Shown one piece after another: positions 24,826 through 32,169 of a stretch of 64,000 nucleotides of DNA. The stretch is taken from the NCBI GenBank assembly GCA_016714815.1, contig JADKBZ010000016.1:1-64000 (forward strand). Reading direction: 5' to 3'. Made by a program: the position numbers and the translations under genes. Every line of letters starts with the position of its first letter. Within the stretch, counting starts at the first letter, position 1. This DNA is from Holophagales bacterium (GTDB lineage Bacteria > Acidobacteriota > Thermoanaerobaculia > UBA5066). The notes under the pieces are model-generated. The model made no database searches and was not told the DNA's origin. It saw only the letters and a list, made by a program, of their open reading frames with translations.

Positions 24826-26730
24826 ATGCGCCGCGAGCCGGAGCTCGGCCCTCCCAGCCGAGCGCCGCGTCGGGCGGCGCTCGCGCTGCTTCTCCTGCCT
24901 TCCCTCCTGGGCGCGCCCTCCGGGGCCCAGGTGCTCCAGGCGCCGGGGGAGGCTACGGAGACGACGTTTCGGCGCGAGATCCGGGGGCAGTGGTTCGCCT
25001 GGCTCGCGGCCCACGAGGAGGGCGATCCGACCCTGGCGGCGCAAAAGGTCGAAGAGATCGTCCGGCACGCGAAGAAGATCGGCCTGAAGAGGCTCACCGA
25101 CCTCTCCCTGGCGGCCACTCTGATGGCTCGCAAGGAGCTGGCGGAGGGGAATCGCGACAAGGCCCGCTGGGCCCTCGATTCGGCGATCCGGCTCGACCCG
25201 GACCTGCCCGAGGCCCGCTGGTCCCGCGTCGCACTGGCGCTCGAAACGAACAGGCTCGCCGTTCCCCGCGAGTTCCTGGGCGCCGTCCGCACCGTCTTCG
25301 TCGACCTCGAAGGGCGGCGCGTCCTCTTCGTTCGCTCCTCGCTCCTCGTCGTTCTGACGCTGGCCGCGGTCGGGGCCGCGTTCGTGGTCCTGCTGGTGGC
25401 GGTCGAGGCCCGGCGCCTCTTTCACGACCTGACGGAGCTGGCGGGGCGATGGGTCTCGCGCCCGGCCGACTCGGTCCTGGCGGCCGGGCTCCTGGTCCTG
25501 CCCCTCTTCGCCGCCCTGGACGTCGGGTGGCTCCTCCTCTGGCTCTTCGTCCTCACCTTCGGTTACGCGGAGAAATCCGTGAGGTGGGCGGCGCTCGCCG
25601 GCCTCGTCCCTCTCGTTCTCGTCGCCCCGGCGCTCGACCGTGCCGCAGCGGCGCTGGCCGTCTCGGCATCTCCCGTCCTCAGGGGTGCCGAGGCGCTGCA
25701 GGAGAAGCGCTACGACCAGAGGGTTCTCGACGATCTCGAGGCGGTCAAGAACCTCTTTCCCGAGGACGCCGACCTGCGGTTCCTCCTCGGGTGCCTCTAC
25801 CAGCAGCTGGGGCAGAACGACCGTGCCGTGGCCGAGTACACCGTCGCCTCCCAGGTCTCGACGACGGAGGTGCGTGCGCTCGTCAACCGCGGGGACATCC
25901 GTTTCGTGGACGGCGACTTCGGCGCGGCCCAGGAGGACTTCCAGGAAGCGCTCCGCCGGGACCCTCGCGACGTGAGGGCCCGCTACAACCTCTCTCTCGT
26001 CTACGGTGAGACCTTCCGGACCGTGGAGGCGCAGGAGAAGCTCACCGAGGCGCGCGCGCTCGACAACTCCCTCGTCACGCAGTTCCTCGACAGCCCGACG
26101 CTCGTGAAGGTCGTCTCCCTCGGGTACACGCCCGGGGAGGCGCTGGAGAAAGTCGAGGCCCTGCAGAGCGACTCCCGGAGCCGCCGGGTTCTCGGGCATT
26201 TCCACGTCGGCGACGACGCCAGCACCTGGGCGGTGCCGTTCGCCGTCGCCATTCCCCTGATCGTGGCCGCGGCGTTCGGCCTCGACTCGTTCCGGAGGAA
26301 GAGGCACGGCTACGCCCTGGCCTGCGACAAGTGCGGACGGACGTTCTGCCGGCGCTGCAAGCCGCCCGGCGAGAGTGCGCTCCTCTGCTCGCAGTGCATC
26401 CACGTCTACCTCCGGAAGGACGGCGTCTCCATCGAGACCAAGCTCCAGAAGGTCGAGGAAGTGAAGCGCCGGCAGGGATTCGAAGGGCGCCTGCGAGTGG
26501 CCCTCAACGTCTTCCTTCCGGGTGCAGAGCTCCTCTACCGGGGACGGGCAGGGCGGGCGCTGGCGATCCTCACCCCCTTCTTCCTCGGGCTCTTCGCCGC
26601 GTTCCTTCGCCAGGATCTCGCGGTCTCGCCGCGGCCCGGCGCCGGGACCCTTCTCGTCGGGACCGTCCTGTGGGCGCTTCTGGCGTTCGCGGCCTGGGTC
26701 GTGGGACAGACCACGGCGAGAAAGGTGTGA
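24826..26730 (+). CDS. Multi-spanning membrane protein with TPR repeats and a zinc-ribbon
   Basis: 634 residues. A signal-like segment (RRAALALLLLPSLLGAPSGAQ), one TPR-like unit, a membrane region of several helices (about 170-285, LLVVLTLAAVGAAFVVLLVA and following), then TPR units (about 310-420, DLRFLLGCLYQQLGQNDRAV, VRALVNRGDIRFVDGDF). Near residues 500-525 six cysteines (CDKC, CRRC, CSQC) form a likely zinc-binding module facing the cytoplasm, and further helices follow at the C-terminus. GTG at 24820 is an alternative start. Co-directional with DUF1844 and 4 bases before the DUF4388 gene. Function unknown; a gliding, secretion or envelope scaffold is conceivable. Confidence 0.8.
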   Translation: MRREPELGPPSRAPRRAALALLLLPSLLGAPSGAQVLQAPGEATETTFRREIRGQWFAWLAAHEEGDPTLAAQKVEEIVRHAKKIGLKRLTDLSLAATLMARKELAEGNRDKARWALDSAIRLDPDLPEARWSRVALALETNRLAVPREFLGAVRTVFVDLEGRRVLFVRSSLLVVLTLAAVGAAFVVLLVAVEARRLFHDLTELAGRWVSRPADSVLAAGLLVLPLFAALDVGWLLLWLFVLTFGYAEKSVRWAALAGLVPLVLVAPALDRAAAALAVSASPVLRGAEALQEKRYDQRVLDDLEAVKNLFPEDADLRFLLGCLYQQLGQNDRAVAEYTVASQVSTTEVRALVNRGDIRFVDGDFGAAQEDFQEALRRDPRDVRARYNLSLVYGETFRTVEAQEKLTEARALDNSLVTQFLDSPTLVKVVSLGYTPGEALEKVEALQSDSRSRRVLGHFHVGDDASTWAVPFAVAIPLIVAAAFGLDSFRRKRHGYALACDKCGRTFCRRCKPPGESALLCSQCIHVYLRKDGVSIETKLQKVEEVKRRQGFEGRLRVALNVFLPGAELLYRGRAGRALAILTPFFLGLFAAFLRQDLAVSPRPGAGTLLVGTVLWALLAFAAWVVGQTTARKV

Positions 26731-26734
26731 CGCC

Positions 26735-28033
26735 GTGGCGCTCGAAGGGACCCTCCACGACTTCGCCCTCCCCGACATCCTGCAGCTGATCTCCCTGCAG
26801 AAGAAGACCGGCCTTCTGACGCTTCGGGGCCCGGAAGACACCGTCATCCTCGGCTTCGACGCCGGCTCTCTCGTCTCGGCGGAATCGCAGGCCAGGCGCC
26901 TCGACACGCGCCTCGGGACTCTCCTCGTGAAGACGAGAAGCCTCGCGCCCGACTCCCTCGCCAAGGCCCTCGAGATCCAGGGTCAGACGCTCCAGCGGCT
27001 CGGCTTCATCCTCCTGAAGAACGGCTTCTGCGACGCGGACCAGCTGCGCTCGGGTCTGGATGCGCAGGTCCGGAAGATCGCCTACGGCCTCTTCCGGTGG
27101 ACCGACGGCGACTACGTCTTCGACCAGCAGGACCGGATCGACTACGACCACGAGTACTTCCGCCCGATCCAGGTCGAAAGCCTCCTCATGGAGGGGGCGA
27201 GGATGGTCGACGAGTGGCCGATCATCCAGAAGGTCGTCCGCTCGCCCGAGCTCGTCTTCCAGCGCGTGGCGGTGGGGCAGCGGGTGGAGCCGGCGGAGGG
27301 GTCCGACGACATCGAGGACATCGGCGAGTCGACCTTCACGAAGTCGCGGGAGAAGCGTGACGGGCCGATCCGGATCTCGAAGGCCGAGTGGTCGGTCTAC
27401 GAGCTCGTCGACGGGCGGCGGTCGGTCGGCGACATCGTCGACCGGACGTTCCTCTCGGACTTCGAAGGTTCCAAGGCGTTCTACGACCTCCTCAGCCGGG
27501 GGCTGATCGAGGAGGCCCGCCGCACCGGCGTGATCGACGAAACCGGGGCCTTCTCGCTCGAGATCCCCACGGTGCGCCCGCGGCTGCCGCTGGCCGCGAT
27601 TCTCATCGGTGTCGTCCTCGCGGGGCTGCTCGTGGCGGGATCGCGGCTGCAGGCCCTGAACCCCGCGAACGTCTTCACCATTCCGCTCCGGCACGTGGCG
27701 GCCCTGGAGGGCTTCCAGAAGGCCGTCTCCCTTTCCCGCCTGCGGCGCCTGTCGGAGGCGATCGACGCTTTCTACCTGACTCAGGGACGCTTTCCCGAGT
27801 CCCCGGCGGCGATCGCCAGCTCGGGCCTCCTGGCGCCGGGCGACCTGCACGATCCCTGGGGGAGGCCCTACCGGTACATCCTCCAGAACGATACCGGCAA
27901 GTACTACCTTGCCGGGTTCGACGCCGAAGGGAAGACCGACACGGATCTCTTCTTTGCCCATGTCGCCCAGGGGACGGGCTCGTCGGGGAACATGAGCACG
28001 AGCGGCAAGAAGGAAATCATTATTATCAAGTGA
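26735..28033 (+). CDS. DUF4388 protein with a C-terminal pseudopilin-like domain
   Basis: 432 residues. Residues 1-180 are a DUF4388 domain (LEGTLHDFALPDILQLISLQ, TGLLTLRGPEDTVILGFDAG), a module usually tied to gliding, type IV pili or two-component signalling. Residues about 210-265 look like a winged helix (ISKAEWSVYELVDGRRSVGDI). One membrane helix follows (about 284-303), and the C-terminal part (about 325-400) resembles the soluble head of type II secretion major pseudopilins: FYLTQGRFPESP, LHDPWGRPYRYILQND, YYLAGFDAEGK. GTG at 26735 sits 4 bases after the previous stop. Domain order is unusual because the pseudopilin-like head follows a cytoplasmic domain and a helix, without a prepilin peptide. 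Confidence 0.8.
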   Translation: MALEGTLHDFALPDILQLISLQKKTGLLTLRGPEDTVILGFDAGSLVSAESQARRLDTRLGTLLVKTRSLAPDSLAKALEIQGQTLQRLGFILLKNGFCDADQLRSGLDAQVRKIAYGLFRWTDGDYVFDQQDRIDYDHEYFRPIQVESLLMEGARMVDEWPIIQKVVRSPELVFQRVAVGQRVEPAEGSDDIEDIGESTFTKSREKRDGPIRISKAEWSVYELVDGRRSVGDIVDRTFLSDFEGSKAFYDLLSRGLIEEARRTGVIDETGAFSLEIPTVRPRLPLAAILIGVVLAGLLVAGSRLQALNPANVFTIPLRHVAALEGFQKAVSLSRLRRLSEAIDAFYLTQGRFPESPAAIASSGLLAPGDLHDPWGRPYRYILQNDTGKYYLAGFDAEGKTDTDLFFAHVAQGTGSSGNMSTSGKKEIIIIK

Positions 28034-28080
28034 CTTGCGAAAAGTCTTCGCTCCTGATGAAGATTTTCGTTTTCGATGAC

Positions 28081-28109
28081 TTGACAACGCTACGCTAATA
28101 TCTTAGATT
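28081..28109 (+). promoter_or_regulatory. Promoter of dnaK
   Basis: TTGACA at 28081-28086, a 17-base spacer and TAGATT at 28104-28109, followed by an untranslated leader with GGAGGG seven bases before the dnaK ATG. No CIRCE or HAIR operator was recognised; an imperfect GACTT-N5-AAGTC repeat lies upstream at about 28032-28046. Confidence 0.6.
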
Positions 28110-28146
28110 CCTGCCTGGATCCTGCAAGGGTCCGGAGGGAATCAGG

Positions 28147-30054
28147 ATGAGCAAGATCATCGGCATCGACCTCGGGACGACGAACAGCGTCGTCGCAGTT
28201 CTCGAGGGGGGCTCGGCGGAGGTCATCGCCAACTCCGAGGGAGGGCGGACCACTCCGTCCGTCGTGGCCGTCACGAAGTCGGGCGAGCGGCTCGTCGGGC
28301 AGGTCGCCAAGCGTCAGGGCGTCACGAACCCGGAGAACACCGTCTACTCGATCAAGCGGTTCATGGGGCGCCGCTTCGACGAGGTCAACGAAGAGATGAA
28401 GATGGTCCCCTACAAGGTCGTCCGGTCGGCCAACGGGGACGCGCGCGTGATGCAGGGGGGCAAGGAGATGTCGCCCCCGGAGATCTCCGCCCAGATCCTG
28501 ACGAAGCTGAAGGAGGCCGCGGAGGCCCACCTCGGAGAGAAGGTGGACCGGGCGGTCATCACGGTTCCGGCCTACTTCAACGACGCCCAGCGCCAGGCGA
28601 CCAAGGACGCCGGTCAGATCGCGGGCCTGAAGGTCGAGCGGCTCGTGAACGAGCCGACCGCCGCGGCGCTCGCCTACGGCCTCGACAAGAAGAACAACGA
28701 GACGATCGCCGTCTACGACTTCGGCGGCGGCACGTTCGACATCTCGATCCTGGAGGTCGGCGAGGGGGTCGTCGAGGTCAAGTCGACGAACGGCGACACG
28801 CACCTCGGCGGCGACAACATCGACCAGCGGATCGTCGACTGGCTCCTCGCCGAGTTCAAGAAGGACCAGGGGATCGATCTCGGCAAGGACCCGATGGCGA
28901 CGCAGCGCCTGAAGGAAGCCGCCGAGAAGGCCAAGATCGAGCTCTCGTCGACCATCGAGTCCGAGATCAACCTGCCGTTCATCACCGCCGACGCCTCGGG
29001 CCCGAAGCACATGAGCCTGAAGCTGACGCGGGCCAAGCTCGAGCAGATGGTCGACGACCTGATCCAGCGCTCCGTCGGCCCGTGCCGGCAGGCCCTGAAG
29101 GACGCCGGTCTCGAGGCGAAGCAGATCGACGAGGTCGTCCTCGTCGGCGGCCAGACCCGGATGCCGATGATCCAGCAGGTCGTGAAGGACTTCTTCGGCA
29201 AGGAGCCCCACAAGGGGGTCAATCCCGACGAGGTCGTCGCGGTCGGCGCCGCGCTCCAGGGCGGAGTTCTCGCGGGCGACGTCAAGGATCTCCTCCTCCT
29301 CGACGTCACGCCGCTCTCCCTCGGCGTCGAGACGCTCGGCGGCGTCATGACGAAGCTCATCGAGCGCAACACGACGATTCCCGTCAAGAAGAGCGAGGTC
29401 TTCTCGACCGCGGCCGACGGCCAGACGTCGGTCGAGATCAAGACCCTTCAGGGCGAGCGCGAGATGGCGGCCGACAACAAGCTTCTCGGCCTCTTCTCCC
29501 TCGTCGGGATCCCGCCCGCGCCGCGCGGCATGCCCCAGATCGAGGTGACGTTCGACATCGACGCGAACGGCATCCTGCACGTGAGCGCCAAGGATCGCGG
29601 CACGGGCAAGGAGCAGAAGATCACGATCACCTCCTCCTCGGGCCTCGCGAAGGACGAGGTCGAGAAGGCCGTGAAGGAAGCCCAGTCGCACAGCTCCGAG
29701 GACAAGAAGCGGCGCGAGGCCGTCGAGGCGAAGAACCAGCTCGACTCGATCGTCTACGCGACGGAGAAGCTCCTCTCGGAGAACGCCGACAAGGTCCCCG
29801 CGGAGGACAAGACCGCCATCGAGGCCGCCGTGTCCGACGCGAAGAAGGTCCTCGAGACGAAGGCCGACGACGCCGAGGCGCTGCGCAAGGCGGCGCAGGA
29901 CGTCCAGAAGGCGAGCTACAAGGTGGCCGAGGCGCTCTACAAGAACGCCCCGGCGCCGGAGGCGGGACCGGCCGCGGCCGGGGCGTCCTCCGGGGGCGGC
30001 GCGAAGCCGGCGGACGACGTGATCGACGCCGAGGTCGTCGACGAGAAGAAGTGA
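28147..30054 (+). CDS. dnaK: Chaperone protein DnaK (Hsp70)
   Basis: 635 residues, the usual length. ATP-dependent folding chaperone. N-terminal nucleotide-binding domain: IGIDLGTTNSVVAVLEGG, NEPTAAALAYGLDKK, VYDFGGGTFDISIL, VVLVGGQTRMPMIQQVV. Substrate-binding domain from about residue 385 (LLLDVTPLSLGVETLGGVMT, EVTFDIDANGILHVSAKD). The C-terminus ends in a disordered tail with an acidic terminus (DDVIDAEVVDEKK), as in bacterial DnaK. The gene is followed after 4 bases by hspR and then a sigma factor; no grpE or dnaJ lies in the window. Confidence 0.98.
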   Translation: MSKIIGIDLGTTNSVVAVLEGGSAEVIANSEGGRTTPSVVAVTKSGERLVGQVAKRQGVTNPENTVYSIKRFMGRRFDEVNEEMKMVPYKVVRSANGDARVMQGGKEMSPPEISAQILTKLKEAAEAHLGEKVDRAVITVPAYFNDAQRQATKDAGQIAGLKVERLVNEPTAAALAYGLDKKNNETIAVYDFGGGTFDISILEVGEGVVEVKSTNGDTHLGGDNIDQRIVDWLLAEFKKDQGIDLGKDPMATQRLKEAAEKAKIELSSTIESEINLPFITADASGPKHMSLKLTRAKLEQMVDDLIQRSVGPCRQALKDAGLEAKQIDEVVLVGGQTRMPMIQQVVKDFFGKEPHKGVNPDEVVAVGAALQGGVLAGDVKDLLLLDVTPLSLGVETLGGVMTKLIERNTTIPVKKSEVFSTAADGQTSVEIKTLQGEREMAADNKLLGLFSLVGIPPAPRGMPQIEVTFDIDANGILHVSAKDRGTGKEQKITITSSSGLAKDEVEKAVKEAQSHSSEDKKRREAVEAKNQLDSIVYATEKLLSENADKVPAEDKTAIEAAVSDAKKVLETKADDAEALRKAAQDVQKASYKVAEALYKNAPAPEAGPAAAGASSGGGAKPADDVIDAEVVDEKK

Positions 30055-30058
30055 CGCC

Positions 30059-30481
30059 GTGACAGGGGCGCGAGACGGCTCCGGTCGCGGCAAGGCGCGG
30101 CGCGACGACTTCGTCCTGATCGGGGTCGTCGCGGACCGCTTCGGCGTTCACCCGCAGACGCTTCGCCTCTACGAGCGGGAGGGGCTCATCTGCCCCCCCC
30201 GCTCGTCGGGGAACACGCGGCTCTACGACCGGGAGACCGTCGAGCGCCTCGAGATCATCCTGACCCTGACGCGGGACCTCGGGGTGAACCTGGCCGGCGT
30301 GGAGGTCATCCTCGACCTCCGCGCCCGCCTCTCCCGCATGGAAGGCGAGGTGGAGCGCCTGATGGACGCATTCCGGTCCGTGGCCGCCGAGCACGCCTCC
30401 CGGGCGGCGGGGCGGCCCGCCCAGTCCCAGAACGCCCTGGCCCTCAGACCGCGGGCGCCGCTCGCCCGCCGGCCGGCCTGA
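30059..30481 (+). CDS. hspR: MerR-family heat-shock regulator HspR
   Basis: 140 residues. The MerR-type helix-turn-helix reads FGVHPQTLRLYEREGLICPP, SSGNTRLYDRETVERL and ILTLTRDLGVNLAGVEVIL, a pattern specific to HspR, which represses the dnaK operon and uses DnaK as co-repressor in actinobacteria. A dimerising helix follows, then a low-complexity tail. GTG at 30059 is 4 bases after the dnaK stop, so it is co-expressed with its likely target. The expected operator (CTTGAGT-N7-ACTCAAG) was not found upstream of dnaK. Confidence 0.9.
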   Translation: MTGARDGSGRGKARRDDFVLIGVVADRFGVHPQTLRLYEREGLICPPRSSGNTRLYDRETVERLEIILTLTRDLGVNLAGVEVILDLRARLSRMEGEVERLMDAFRSVAAEHASRAAGRPAQSQNALALRPRAPLARRPA

Positions 30482-30514
30482 GGCCCGGGTCTGCCCACGG
30501 ACCATCCGCCGGGA

Positions 30515-30520
30515 TACGAT
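30515..30520 (+). promoter_or_regulatory. Candidate -10 box of the sigma factor gene
   Basis: TACGAT ends 9 bases before the GTG at 30530; only a weak purine stretch precedes the start. Confidence 0.4.
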
Positions 30521-30529
30521 GCGCGAGAA

Positions 30530-31417
30530 GTGACCTACAGGCGGACCGACGACGACTCGGGTCTTCTCCGCAGGTATCTCGAGGAGATCTCGAAGTACCA
30601 GCCTATTCCGGCGGAGCGCGAGAAGGAGCTCGCCCGCGTCATCCAGGACCGCCTCGCCCCCGAGGACAAGCGCAAGGAGGCGATGGACGAGCTCGTGCGA
30701 GCGAACCTCCGTTTCGTCGTCTACCACGCCAAGGGGTTCCACTCTCCCGACGTCCCCTTCATCGACCTGATCAACGAGGGGAACATCGGCCTGATCCAGG
30801 CCGCCAAGCGGTTCGACGCGGACCGCGGCGTCAAGTTCATCACCTACGCCGTCTGGTGGGTGAGGCAGGCCATCTCCCACGCGCTCGCCGAGCAGGCCGG
30901 GACGATCCGGATCCCGCACAAGCAGGCCGGGCACCAGATGAAGGCGGTCCGCGCCCGTACCGAGCTGGCGCGGGAGCTCGGCCGCGACCCGACCCTCGAG
31001 GAGATCGCCCAGCGGACAGGCCTCGAGCCGGCTGCGGTGGAGACCCTCCTCGCGGTCTCGCGCAACGCCGAGTCGCTCTCGCAGGGGGTCGGCAGCGACG
31101 AGCAGGAGCGGACGCTCGAGGACGTCCTCGAGCAGACGATGGTCGCTTCGGCCGACGACGACATGCAGCGCCAGGCGACGATCGACCAGGCCCGCGAGAT
31201 CCTGGACGACCTGAAGCCGAAGGAGCGGGCGGTCCTCTGCCGCCGCTTCGGGATCCCGGAGGACGGGAGCGACGGCGAGCGGGAGCCGAAGACCCTCCAG
31301 GAGATCGGGGCCGAGCTGAAGCTCTCGCGCGAGCGGGTGCGGCAGATCGAGGCGCAGGCGCTGCAGAGGCTCCGGCGGGGCACCAAGGCCCGGCGCCTCA
31401 TGGCCGTCTTTCGCTGA
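30530..31417 (+). CDS. RNA polymerase sigma factor, sigma-70 family (group 2/RpoD-like)
   Basis: 295 residues. Region 1.2 (DDDSGLLRRYLEEISKYQPI), region 2 (DELVRANLRFVVYHAKGF, FIDLINEGNIGLIQAAKRFD, KFITYAVWWVRQAISHAL), region 3 (LGRDPTLEEIAQRTGLE) and region 4 (LDDLKPKERAVLCRRFGI, LKLSRERVRQIEAQALQRLRR) are all present. No long region 1.1, so this is not the primary housekeeping factor; it resembles RpoS/RpoH-size factors. Position after dnaK-hspR hints at a stress role, which is inference. GTG at 30530. Confidence 0.92.
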   Translation: MTYRRTDDDSGLLRRYLEEISKYQPIPAEREKELARVIQDRLAPEDKRKEAMDELVRANLRFVVYHAKGFHSPDVPFIDLINEGNIGLIQAAKRFDADRGVKFITYAVWWVRQAISHALAEQAGTIRIPHKQAGHQMKAVRARTELARELGRDPTLEEIAQRTGLEPAAVETLLAVSRNAESLSQGVGSDEQERTLEDVLEQTMVASADDDMQRQATIDQAREILDDLKPKERAVLCRRFGIPEDGSDGEREPKTLQEIGAELKLSRERVRQIEAQALQRLRRGTKARRLMAVFR

Positions 31418-31436
31418 CGGGCCGAGCCGAGCCCCC

Positions 31437-31442
31437 TACAAT
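31437..31442 (+). promoter_or_regulatory. Candidate -10 box of the DnaC-like gene
   Basis: TACAAT ends 7 bases before the GTG at 31450, which lacks a Shine-Dalgarno sequence. Confidence 0.45.
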
Positions 31443-31449
31443 CGCGGCC

Positions 31450-32169
31450 GTGAGCGAGTCCGTCCCGACCGAAACGTGCCCCCTCTGCAAAGGCTTCGGC
31501 CGGCTCGAGCGCCCGAACGGGACGACCGTCCCCTGCCAGTGCCGGGCCGGCGAGATCGCCGAGGCGCGCCGGGCCGGGGCCCGCATCCCGGAGCGCTACC
31601 GGAACTGCCGCCTCCGGAACTTCAAGGACGGCGAGAACCCCTCGCTGAAGAAGGCGAAGGCCGTCGCGAAGCGCTACGTCGAGCACTGGCCCGCCGTCGA
31701 CGCGGGGCTGCTCATCTCGGGGCCGGTCGGGGTCGGGAAGACCCACCTTGCCGTCGCCATCCTGAACGAGCTGGTCGACACGAAGGGGGCCTCCGTCCTC
31801 TTCTGCGATTTCTCCGACCTCCTCGACCGGATCCAGGCGAGCTTCGGAAAGGGGAGCGACGAGAGCCAGGACGACATCATCGCGCCCTACCGGGACGCGC
31901 AGCTCCTCGTCCTGGACGAGCTCGGCGCCCGCCGCCCCTCGGACTGGGTCCGGGAGATCCTCTACGGCCTCCTGAACACCCGCTACAACCGCAAGCGCCT
32001 CACGATCCTCACGACGAACTTCAGCGACGAGCCGGACGGCCGAGGGGGAGAGACGCTCGAGACGCGGATCGGCGCCCCGGTTCGGAGCCGTCTCTGGGAG
32101 ATGACGCAGCTCGTCACGATCTCCGCGGACGACTTTCGCAAGCAGCACGGCGCCCGGGTCTTCGGGTGA
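31450..32169 (+). CDS. DnaC/IstB-like AAA+ ATPase
   Basis: 239 residues. A short N-terminal zinc-binding module (CPLCKGFG ... PCQCRAGE, residues 9-31) is followed by the AAA+ core: Walker A GPVGVGKTHLAVAI near residue 92, FCDFSDLLDRIQ, Walker B AQLLVLDELG, ILTTNF sensor 1 and IGAPVRSRLWEM (arginine finger region). This arrangement is that of DnaC/DnaI helicase loaders and of IstB transposition helpers; absence of an adjacent istA favours a replicative loader. Its stop overlaps the start of the SpoIID-domain gene by 4 bases. Confidence 0.88.
   Translation: MSESVPTETCPLCKGFGRLERPNGTTVPCQCRAGEIAEARRAGARIPERYRNCRLRNFKDGENPSLKKAKAVAKRYVEHWPAVDAGLLISGPVGVGKTHLAVAILNELVDTKGASVLFCDFSDLLDRIQASFGKGSDESQDDIIAPYRDAQLLVLDELGARRPSDWVREILYGLLNTRYNRKRLTILTTNFSDEPDGRGGETLETRIGAPVRSRLWEMTQLVTISADDFRKQHGARVFG

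Noticed and set aside
28081..28100. TTGACA with TAATAT as the dnaK promoter
   Set aside because: The spacing between them is only 9 bases; TAGATT at 17 bases fits better.
31450..32169. IstB transposition helper
   Set aside because: No istA-like transposase or terminal repeats adjacent; a helicase-loader role is more likely.
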